In this document: in pieces, positions 1-8,431 of the stretch
How the letters are laid out: each line of letters starts with the position of its first letter
Numbering within the stretch: the first letter of the stretch is position 1
NCBI GenBank assembly: GCA_039915945.1
Contig: JBDSMH010000114.1
Coordinates: forward strand, 1-10,314
Reading direction: 5' to 3'
Source: DATLFA01 sp039915945
Lineage (GTDB): Bacteria; Actinomycetota; Acidimicrobiia; Acidimicrobiales; WLNW01
DNA length: 10,314 nucleotides
The notes under the pieces: model-generated
What the model was told of the DNA's origin: nothing
Seen by the model: the letters and a program-made list of their open reading frames with translations, nothing else
Databases searched by the model: none
Position numbers and translations under genes: made by a program

Positions 1-787
1 GACGCCGACAGCTTGGCGCGGTGCAATTCGACTTGAGCCCACAGCGAGTCGAGCCCGATCTCGTGGAGCGCCGAACACGTCACCACGGGTGGGCTCCACG
101 AAGGGCTCGACGGCTGCATCAGTCGCAACGCGCTCGAATAGTCGTTGGCCGCGACGCGCGCACGACCTTCGTTGTCACCGTCGGCCTTGTTCACCGCGAT
201 CATGTCGGCCAGTTCGAGCACGCCCTTCTTGATGCCCTGCAACTCGTCGCCCGCTCCCGGGATCATGAGCACGAGAAAGAAGTCGACCATCTTCGCGACC
301 AGCGTTTCGTTCTGGCCGACGCCGACGGTCTCGACGAGTACCACATCGAATCCCGCGGCTTCACACACCACGATGCTCTCTCTCGTCGCGCGCGTGACGC
401 CGCCGAGGGTGCCCGCGGTTGGCGAAGGCCGGATGAACGCGGACGCGTCGACTGACAGCCGCTGCATGCGCGTCTTGTCGCCCAGAATGCTGCCGCCGGT
501 GCGCGACGACGTCGGATCGATGGCGAGCACCGCCACGCGATGCCCTTCACCGGTCAACTTGGTGCCGAGCGAATCGATGAACGTCGACTTGCCCGAACCG
601 GGAACCCCCGTGATGCCTACGCGGTGTGAGTTGCCGGCATGAGGCAACAGCTGCAGCAGCATCTGTTGCGCGAGCTCCTGATGCTCACGGTTGGTGGACT
701 CGACCAGGGTGATGGCACGGCCCAGGTAGGTGCGGTTGCCAGCACGGACGCCGTCGACATAGGCGTCGACGTCGACGGTGCGTCGGC

Positions 788-791
<4 letters not shown>
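1..791 (-). CDS. meaB: MeaB/ArgK-type GTPase, methylmalonyl-CoA mutase chaperone (3' end beyond window)
   Basis: G3E-family P-loop GTPase that gates delivery of adenosylcobalamin to methylmalonyl-CoA mutase and protects the enzyme from inactivation; it acts in the cytoplasm as a complex with the mutase. 263 codons are visible of roughly 330 usual for the family; the C-terminus lies left of the window. Motifs seen: P-loop GVPGSGKS at residues 62-69, the DPTSSRTGGSILGDKTRM stretch at 92-109, switch motif VETVGVGQNE at 153-162, DELQGIKKG at 182-190 and the guanine-specificity motif NKAD at 201-204. The start is a GTG at 789-791 whose last bases overlap the TGA stop of mutB (GTGA, 4-nt overlap), so translation is probably coupled. 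The first residues read (M)SRRTVDVDAYVDGVRAGN, fitting the family N-terminus; no in-frame ATG occurs before residue 44. It is the third gene of the mutA-mutB-meaB operon. No stop or frameshift was found on reading the frame to the edge. Confidence 0.95.
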
Positions 792-2982
<2,191 letters not shown>

Positions 2983-2983
<1 letters not shown>

Positions 2984-4782
2984 CACGCCACCCCCAATGT
3001 CGCGATCGCGCGACCGAGTGCGTCGAGCGCGTCGCACCCGACGTAGATGAATTCGTCGACACCCGCCGCGACGAACCGCTCACGATTGTCGCCCGGGTTG
3101 CCGGCCAGATAGATGCGCGCACCCGCGGCGCGCAGTGCTTCGGCCACGGGCACCGCGAGCGTGTCATAGAGCTTGTCGGACGAACAGATCACGACGTGCG
3201 TCAGACCGCTGGCGCGAAACGCGGCGGCCGCGGAGGCTGCGTCGTCGAGGGCGTCGCTGCCCGGCGCACTGATGCCGCCGATCTCGAAGAACGTCCTCGC
3301 GAAACCCGCACGTGCCGAGTGCGCCGCAACCGGGCCGATGTTGGCGAGGAAGATCGCCGGTCGCGTGCCCGCATCGGCGGCGGCATCACAGCGGTCGCGG
3401 AGCGCTTCGAACGGCGCCGCGTAACGCTCGACGGTTGTCGACGACGGACGATCGCGCGTCACCCGCGTCTCGTCGATGTCGGGGAACTCGGTGACGCCGG
3501 TGATGAGCTGCCGCCGCTTGGCGACGTTTACGGCTCGCTTGTCACGCGTGCGCTCGATTTGTTGCGAGATCACATCCGACGTCGTCGCGGCGTCCCACCC
3601 ACCGGCCGCTTCGATCTGTTGGAACCAACTCCACGCGGCGCGGGCAAAGTCGTCGGTGAGCGATTCGATGTACCACGAACCGCCGCCGGGGTCGACGACG
3701 CGGGCAATGTTCGCTTCGTTGATGAGCACCGCTTGCGTATTGCGCGCGACTCGACGGGCAAACCCGTCGGGCAAACCGATGGCATCGTCGAACGGCAACA
3801 CGGTGATGGCATCGGCGCCGCCCAGGCCGGCCGCGAAACACGCCACAGTGGAGCGCAAGATGTTGACCCACGGGTCGCGCTGGGTGAGCATGGCGCGCGA
3901 GGTGACAGCGTGTTGCTGCATCGGCGCCGTGGCGACGGAAGCGCCGCATGCCTCGGCGACGCGTGCCCACAGTCGCCGCGCCGCCCGCATCTTGGCGATG
4001 GTCGAGAACTGATCGTTGGTCGCCGTGACACGAAATTCGATCTGCGCGAACGCGGCGTCGATGTCGAGCGAATCGCCCGCGGTCAACGCCCGCAGGTACG
4101 CCGCACCGATGGCGAGCAGGCAGCCCAACTCGTCGACGTCGGAACCACCGCGCGCGTTGACGGCGCTGCCATCGACGACGAGGGCGCGGACGCGCGGGTA
4201 CGTGCGCGAGCATCGGACGGCGATAGCAACGGCGTCGTCGATCGAGACCCGCCCGCCCGCCGGGTCGAGACCGAAGTTGCCCAAGGCCGCCGAGGGTGGC
4301 ACGTCGCGTGACGACCAGAGCGAGCAGAGCGCATCGACGGCGCTGGTCGTGTCGGACCCGATCTCGAACACGATCGGCGCGAGGTCGAGGTACACACCGT
4401 CGAGGGCACGACCGAGATCGTCGACCGGCACACCGCCGTCACCGACGCGCAGCCAGATCGACGTCACGCCGCGCTCGAGGTCGGCGAGGATGGCGGCGTT
4501 GGTCGCGACAGGGTCGGGGTCGGCGTGATACTGCCGCACGTCCCAGCCGCCCAACTGCCCCGCGGCACGAGATCCGCGCACGAACGGAGCGACACCGGGT
4601 AGACCGTCGGGGACCAGTGTGTCCGCCGTGTAGAGCGGCTGAACGGCCACTCCGTCGTAGGTCTGCGTCACCAACTTCTGGTCGAACGATGCGCCTTTGA
4701 GCACGCCTTCGACGAGTTCGAGCCACTGCTCGTGGGTGGGGGTGGCGAACGCGCCCGCCAGCGTCAGATCCTCGGCGCTCAT
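2983..4782 (-). CDS. mutA: methylmalonyl-CoA mutase small (non-catalytic) subunit
   Basis: Structural partner of MutB in the heterodimeric mutase; it keeps the same barrel-plus-B12-domain plan but binds neither cofactor nor substrate productively. 599 residues, slightly short of the 615-640 usual. Family landmarks: TYDGVAVQPLYTAD (about 41-54), PFVRG (66-70), VYLDLAPIVFEIG, the KMRAARRLWARVAEACG helix, QRDPWVN, FARRVARNTQ and DPGGGSWYIE, all paralleling the large subunit. In the C-terminal domain the cobalt-ligand segment has become ANIGPVAAHSAR (about 480-491), with no DxHxxG, so this subunit cannot ligate cobalamin in the usual way. Start ATG at 4780-4782 (MSAEDLTLAGA) was chosen because the only earlier in-frame ATG (4887) lies inside the divergent MFS gene and adds non-family sequence. 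No Shine-Dalgarno is visible; a TACGAT hexamer seven bases upstream suggests leaderless translation. First gene of the mutA-mutB-meaB operon. Confidence 0.96.
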
Positions 4783-4789
4783 AGGTCGG

Positions 4790-4795
4790 ATCGTA
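4790..4795 (-). promoter_or_regulatory. candidate -10 box for the mutA-mutB-meaB operon (leaderless start)
   Basis: The hexamer TACGAT on the minus strand matches the actinobacterial -10 consensus TANNNT and ends seven bases before the mutA ATG. This would place transcription start at or next to the A of the start codon. No purine-rich ribosome site precedes this ATG, which fits a leaderless mRNA, a common arrangement in actinobacteria. No convincing -35 hexamer is seen at 16-19 bp. The assignment is inference from spacing and consensus only. Confidence 0.4.
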
Positions 4796-4806
4796 GGGGA
4801 TGACCA

Positions 4807-4812
4807 TAGAGT
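4807..4812 (+). promoter_or_regulatory. candidate -10 box for the MFS transporter gene
   Basis: TAGAGT on the plus strand fits TANNNT and would start transcription around 4819. That leaves a leader of about 20 nt containing GAGG at 4830-4833, six bases before the MFS ATG at 4840. It lies in the 57-bp spacer shared with the mutA promoter, so the two divergent promoters would be almost back to back. No -35 match is clear. Weak, consensus-only call. Confidence 0.3.
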
Positions 4813-4839
4813 TCCCGACACCGAAAGCCGAGGCTGGGC

Positions 4840-6393
4840 ATGAGCGCCGCGACCAAGACGACAGAACCGATCGAGATCACCGGCCATCCCCGGCGATGGC
4901 TGATCCTCGGCATCCTCTGCCTGTGCCTGGTACTCGTCGTCGCCAGCATCTCATCGCTCAACGTGGCGATCCCCAGCATCCAGCGGGCGCTCGACGCATC
5001 GCAGAGCCAACTGCAGTGGATCATCGACGCGTATGCCCTCGTGTTCGCGGGGCTCCTGTTGCCGATGGGCGCGCTCGGCGACCGCTACGGACGCAAGTGG
5101 ACGTTGCTGACCGGCCTCGTGCTCTATGCCAGTGCGGCCATCCTGGCGTCGCGCTCGACGAGTGCCGATCAGGTCATTGCCGGCCGGGCGATCATGGGCA
5201 TCGCGGCGGCCCTCATCATGCCGTCGACGCTCTCGCTGTTGACGTCAGTGTTCCCGCCTCACGAGCGGCCCAAGGCAATCGCACTGTGGGCCGCCTTCGC
5301 CGGCGCAGGCGGCGCCTTCGGCGTGGTGTCGAGTGGGCTGCTGCTGCGCTGGTTCTGGTGGGGGTCGGTCTTCTTCGTGACCGTGCCCATCATCGTGATC
5401 GCGCTCGTACTGATCATCCCGTTCGTGCCCAACTCGTCGGACAGCGACCGCCGCCCGCTCGACCCCCTGGGCTCGGGGCTCTCGATGCTCGGATTGTTCG
5501 CACTCATCTACTCCCTCATCGAAGGACCGGTGCGCGGCTGGTCAAGCCCCGTCGTCGTCGGCGGCTTCGTGGCGGCCGCCGTGCTGCTGACGTTATTCGT
5601 CATGTGGGAGTTGCGGTCGCGGTTCCCGATGCTCGATCCGCGCCTCTTCCGCATCCCCCGATTCGCGGTTGCAACGGCGACGATTACCAACCTGTTCTTC
5701 CTGATGTTCGCCATGTTCTTCGTGCTCACGCAGTACTTCCAGTTCGCCAAGAACTACACACCGCTTGCCGCCGGTGTCGCCATCTTGCCGTCGCCGGCGA
5801 CCATGCTCATCGTCGCTCCCCGCGGGCCCGCCATTGCGGCGCGCATCACCGTTCGCCGCACCATCGCGTTCGGTCAACTCCTCATCGCGGCGGGTGCGGC
5901 GGGGCTCTTCTTCATCCGACCGGGCACACCGTACGTATTCAGTGGAGTGCTGCTGGCGGTGATCGCGTGCGGGTCCGGCCTTGTGATGCCGTCGGCGACC
6001 GCCTCGATCATGACGTCGCTGCCGATGAACAAAGCGGGCGTCGGTTCTGCGGTCAACGACACGACACGAGAGGTCGGAGGCGCCGTCGGCATCGCGGCCA
6101 TCGGTTCGATCGTCGCATCGCTCTACCGCCACTCCCTCGGCTCGGCGCTCGACGTCCTGCCCGCCGAGGCAAGAGAACGCGCCCGCGACAACGCCGGATC
6201 TGCGATCCAGATCATCAAAGATTCCGCGCCGCAGGGTCAGGTCGAGTCATTGCTCGACAGCGTGCGCAGCGCCTTCACCAAAGGCATGAACGTGGGCATG
6301 CTCGTCGCCGCCATATTCGCACTGATCGGTGCCGCGGTCACCGCCCGTTGGTATCCCCGAGACACCGACCTCCGCCGCGGCCCCGGCCACTGA
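4840..6393 (+). CDS. MFS transporter, DHA2 (EmrB/QacA-like) 14-helix type, atypical proton motifs
   Basis: Integral membrane exporter-like protein of 517 residues with about 14 hydrophobic segments, starting near residue 20. The loop 2-3 signature GALGDRYGRK (77-86) identifies the major facilitator superfamily, and FWWGSVFFVTVPI after helix 5 plus the long loop before the last helix (about 430-480) fit the DHA2 group. Two group hallmarks are altered. In helix 1 the position of the conserved acid (lDxTxxNvAlP) is Ser36 in VVASISSLNVAIP. In helix 5 the antiporter motif GPxxGG reads GVVSSG (161-166), without the proline. Substrate is therefore uncertain; drug or metabolite efflux is only the family default. 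Start ATG at 4840 follows GAGG by six bases. Divergent from mutA across 57 bp and convergent on the LLM gene with 17 bp between stops. No dedicated regulator is adjacent. The family call is firm; the function is not. Confidence 0.9.
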   Translation: MSAATKTTEPIEITGHPRRWLILGILCLCLVLVVASISSLNVAIPSIQRALDASQSQLQWIIDAYALVFAGLLLPMGALGDRYGRKWTLLTGLVLYASAAILASRSTSADQVIAGRAIMGIAAALIMPSTLSLLTSVFPPHERPKAIALWAAFAGAGGAFGVVSSGLLLRWFWWGSVFFVTVPIIVIALVLIIPFVPNSSDSDRRPLDPLGSGLSMLGLFALIYSLIEGPVRGWSSPVVVGGFVAAAVLLTLFVMWELRSRFPMLDPRLFRIPRFAVATATITNLFFLMFAMFFVLTQYFQFAKNYTPLAAGVAILPSPATMLIVAPRGPAIAARITVRRTIAFGQLLIAAGAAGLFFIRPGTPYVFSGVLLAVIACGSGLVMPSATASIMTSLPMNKAGVGSAVNDTTREVGGAVGIAAIGSIVASLYRHSLGSALDVLPAEARERARDNAGSAIQIIKDSAPQGQVESLLDSVRSAFTKGMNVGMLVAAIFALIGAAVTARWYPRDTDLRRGPGH

Positions 6394-6410
6394 TCGACCC
6401 GTTCGAGCCG
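6394..6410. other. 17-bp convergent gap between MFS and LLM genes, no terminator seen
   Basis: The TGA of the transporter (6391-6393) and the TAG of the LLM gene (minus, 6411-6413) are only 17 bp apart. The sequence offers no stem followed by a T-run on either strand; the nearest palindrome, GGCC-CC-GGCC, is short and sits inside the end of the transporter gene. Transcripts from the two sides probably overlap at their 3' ends or stop Rho-dependently. Confidence 0.5.
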
Positions 6411-7442
6411 CTAGCCGACGATCTCGCGCAGCCGCGCGATGCTCGTGGCGGAGTCGGGGCCGACGGGCGCGACATTGAGGTTGGTGACGCCCGCGGCCCG
6501 CCAAGCGGCCACGCGTTCGCGGACATAGCCGGCATCGCCGCACAACGTGAGTTTCTCGAGCAGTTCGTCAGGCACGGCGGCCGCGGCTTCGTCCTTCTTG
6601 CCCGACAGGTAGAGATCTTGGATGCGACGCGCCGCGTCGCCGTAGCCGTAGGAACACACCACGTCGTTGTAAAAGTTCTTTTCGCGTGCGCCCATACCGC
6701 CGACGTACAACGACACACCCGCACGCGCCCGCTCGCGGTGGACATGCGCATCGTCGCCGATCGCCAATAGCCCGCCCGCGACGACTTCGAGTGGCCCGAG
6801 CGCAGGATCGCGTTTGGCCAATCCTTTGCGCAATGCCGCGCCCCACACCGCATCGGCACGTTCAGGGATGAACAGGTAGGGCAACCATCCGTCGGCGACC
6901 TCGGCGCACATCTCGACCGACTTCTCGCCCAACGACGCCACATAGATCGGGATGTTCTCTCGCGCCGGCGTGTTGATCATCTTGATCGGCTTGCCCAAAC
7001 CGGTGCCTCGACCCGCGGGCAGCGGCAAGTCGAAGACACGGCCGTGGTACTCGAGCCGTTCTCGCTTCCACGCCAAGCGACAGATCTCGATGACCTCACG
7101 GATGCGCGCCACGGGCTTGTCGTAGACCACCCCGTGCCAGCCTTCGACGACCTGCGGCCCGGAGGCCCCGAGCCCGAGGACGAAACGACCGTCGCTCAGA
7201 GCATCGAGACCGGCCGCGGTCTGGGCCAGCAACGCCGGCGTGCGGGAGAACACCGGCAAGATGCCCGTCGCCAACTCGACCCGCTCGGTGACTGCCGCGA
7301 GGTACCCACACAGGCTGACCGCATCGAACCCGTACGCCTCGGCGACCCAGATCATGTCGACGCCCGCGGATTCGAGCTCGCGGGCCCGCGCCGCCGACGC
7401 CCGGAAATCGCCCGCGTACTGGAGAGCAGTAGAGATCTTCAT
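6411..7442 (-). CDS. LLM-class F420-dependent oxidoreductase, Rv3520c-like
   Basis: Luciferase-like (bacterial luciferase/F420 reductase) TIM-barrel oxidoreductase of 343 residues, expected to transfer hydride between reduced coenzyme F420 (or FMN) and an unidentified organic substrate in the cytoplasm. Seen in order: AGVDMIWVAEAYGFDAVSL (about 26-44), TERVELATGILPVFSRTPALLAQTA (52-76), the cofactor-phosphate segment GRFVLGLGASGPQVVEGWHG (85-104), KPIKMINTPARENIPIYVASLG (151-172) and ADGWLPYLFIPE (183-194). This combination recalls the Mycobacterium tuberculosis Rv3520c family, whose gene lies in a sterol-degradation region; that comparison is from memory. Start ATG at 7440-7442 is directly preceded by GGTGGG with no spacer, so the ribosome site is imperfect; an ATG five codons' distance earlier is out of frame and stops after three codons. 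Divergent from the amidohydrolase gene; a hairpin-plus-tail repeat lies 19-46 bp upstream of its start. Confidence 0.9.
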   Translation of the reverse strand: MKISTALQYAGDFRASAARARELESAGVDMIWVAEAYGFDAVSLCGYLAAVTERVELATGILPVFSRTPALLAQTAAGLDALSDGRFVLGLGASGPQVVEGWHGVVYDKPVARIREVIEICRLAWKRERLEYHGRVFDLPLPAGRGTGLGKPIKMINTPARENIPIYVASLGEKSVEMCAEVADGWLPYLFIPERADAVWGAALRKGLAKRDPALGPLEVVAGGLLAIGDDAHVHRERARAGVSLYVGGMGAREKNFYNDVVCSYGYGDAARRIQDLYLSGKKDEAAAAVPDELLEKLTLCGDAGYVRERVAAWRAAGVTNLNVAPVGPDSATSIARLREIVG

Positions 7443-7460
7443 CCCACCATCGTCGCGCGT

Positions 7461-7488
7461 TCCCGCTCTGAAGGGCCGCTAGGGCCCT
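7461..7488 (-). repeat. hairpin-plus-tail element, copy 1, upstream of the LLM gene
   Basis: Read on the minus strand: arm AGGGCC (7488-7483), loop CTAGC (7482-7478), arm GGCCCT (7477-7472), giving a perfect 6-bp stem, followed by the tail TCAGAGCGG and then GA. It matches copy 2 (8392-8417) through arms, loop (4 of 5 bases) and tail, except that each arm is one base longer here, so the extra G on one side is matched by an extra C on the other. It begins 19 bp upstream of the LLM start codon. It also overlaps the -35 region of the candidate amidohydrolase promoter on the other strand. It could be an RNA leader structure, a palindromic operator or a small extragenic palindrome of REP type. There is no T-run after it, so it is not an intrinsic terminator. 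Confidence 0.7.
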
Positions 7489-7496
7489 GCGGTGGC

Positions 7497-7502
7497 TAAT
7501 GT
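7497..7502 (+). promoter_or_regulatory. candidate -10 box for the amidohydrolase-esterase-MDR genes
   Basis: TAATGT on the plus strand is a good TANNNT match. Transcription would begin near 7509 and leave a leader of about 24 nt with AAAGG at 7519-7523, nine bases before the ATG at 7533. The 17 bp upstream give no recognisable -35; that zone is occupied by the hairpin element at 7472-7488, where a bound protein could influence this promoter. Inference from position and consensus only. Confidence 0.4.
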
Positions 7503-7532
7503 CCGAGCGAAATCGAACAAAGGCCTCCACCC

Positions 7533-8393
7533 ATGGCGATCCCCAGCGGCATACCGATCATCGACACCATGATCGGCTTCCCGACCAACTTCGAGCACTA
7601 CGACTTCATCCGCAAGCAAGCCAAGGACACGCAGACAAAAGAGGGGTTCCAGTTCCCCGTCGAATACATCTTCAAAGGTGTGCCGAAGGATCTCTACGGT
7701 AGCGAAGACCCCATCGGTGTCACGGTCGGCGAGATGGACAAGTACGGCGTCGCCATCGGCATGATCGGCAGCGATGACAAGTTGTCCAAGCTGGCCCTCG
7801 AGCGTTATCCCGACCGGTTCATCCCGTCGATGGGCGTTGATCCCAACAAGGGCATGGACGAAGTCCGGCGCATGGTGCGCAACTACGAGACCTACGGCAT
7901 TCGCGCGGTGACGGCGTTCCCGGCGGGCTGCTTCCCGCAGGTGCCGATCAACGACAAGAAGTTCTACCCGATCTACGCCAAGTGCTGTGAGCTCGACATC
8001 CCCATCTTCGTGTGTTCGGGCGTGCCCGGTCCGCGCATCAAGATGGCGTGCCAGCACGTCGAGCTCATCGATGAAGTGATGTACGACTTCCCCGAGCTCA
8101 CGTTCGTGACCCGCCACGGTTGCGAACCGTGGGCCGACCTCGCCGTCAAGCTGATGCTCAAGTGGCCCGGCTTGCACTTTTCGACGAGTGCGTTCGCACC
8201 CAAGCACTATCCGCCCGCGATCATCAAGTACGCGAACACCCGGGGCGCCGACAAGATCATCTACGCGGGCTACTTCCCCATGGGCCTCTCGCTCGAGCGC
8301 ATCTTCCGCGACATGCCGGGTGTCGGGTTCAAGGACGAAGTGTGGCCCAAGTTCCTCCACGACAACGCCGCCCGCGTGTTGAAAATCGGATAG
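7533..8393 (+). CDS. amidohydrolase-family (PF04909-like) TIM-barrel protein lacking most metal ligands
   Basis: 286-residue protein with the layout of the amidohydrolase 2/ACMSD-type barrel: PIIDTMIGFP at 8-17, DRFIPSMGVDPNKGMDEVRRMV (94-115), GIRAVTAFPAG (122-132), FYPIYAKCCELDIPIFVCSGVPGPR (144-168), a strand-6 region with FVTRHGCEPW (191-200), YYxxxxxIKYANTRG-like region near 226-238 and YAGYFPMGLSLERI (244-257). The strand-1 HxH pair is replaced by DTM, the strand-5 His position by Cys/Ser, and the strand-8 Asp region by AGY; only H195 remains of the usual ligands. I recall a family with the same features that is widespread in actinobacteria, so the loss is probably ancestral rather than decay. 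The reaction is unknown; a lyase, hydrolase or non-catalytic role are all possible. AAAGG lies nine bases before the ATG. First of three plus-strand genes; 38 bp to the next. Confidence 0.85.
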   Translation: MAIPSGIPIIDTMIGFPTNFEHYDFIRKQAKDTQTKEGFQFPVEYIFKGVPKDLYGSEDPIGVTVGEMDKYGVAIGMIGSDDKLSKLALERYPDRFIPSMGVDPNKGMDEVRRMVRNYETYGIRAVTAFPAGCFPQVPINDKKFYPIYAKCCELDIPIFVCSGVPGPRIKMACQHVELIDEVMYDFPELTFVTRHGCEPWADLAVKLMLKWPGLHFSTSAFAPKHYPPAIIKYANTRGADKIIYAGYFPMGLSLERIFRDMPGVGFKDEVWPKFLHDNAARVLKIG

Positions 8394-8417
8394 GCCCGAG
8401 CGGCCTTCAGAGCGGAA
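8392..8417 (+). repeat. hairpin-plus-tail element, copy 2, between amidohydrolase and esterase genes
   Basis: Plus strand: arm AGGCC (8392-8396), loop CGAGC (8397-8401), arm GGCCT (8402-8406), then the tail TCAGAGCGG (8407-8415) and AA. The first arm begins inside the TAG stop of the amidohydrolase gene. The tail runs into GGAAAG (8414-8419), a possible ribosome site 12 bases before the esterase ATG, followed by an unusual A7C4 tract (8421-8431) in otherwise GC-rich DNA. Relative to the gene it precedes, it has the same orientation as copy 1 before the LLM gene; relative to each other on the chromosome the copies are inverted and flank the amidohydrolase gene. GAGCGG also occurs twice within this copy, 12 bp apart (8398 and 8410). 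Confidence 0.7.
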
Positions 8418-8431
8418 AGTAAAAAAACCCC

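Noticed and set aside
82..89. Possible change of MutB CoA-contact Arg82 to Gln86 as a novelty
   Set aside because: Residue coordinates, not bases. I recall the same VNQPW sequence in mycobacterial MutB, so it is likely a lineage feature rather than a new substrate preference.
763..777. GTCGAC repeats near the meaB start and again near 1085-1100
   Set aside because: They encode Val-Asp runs in the correct reading frames of two conserved proteins; coincidence of GC-rich codon choice.
2984..3037. Upstream in-frame mutB start adding 18 residues
   Set aside because: The extension is Arg-rich and inside mutA; the ATG at 2983 has a GGGGGTGG site and overlaps the mutA stop in the usual coupled way.
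4800..6770. 656-codon plus-strand ORF over the MFS gene and into the LLM gene
   Set aside because: Frame +1 shadow of the transporter; Arg/His-rich, no membrane segments, and crosses a gene boundary.
7472..7488. Intrinsic terminator at the GGGCC-GCTAG-GGCCC hairpin
   Set aside because: No T-run follows on either strand, and it lies between two divergent gene starts where no transcript needs to end. Kept instead as a repeat element.
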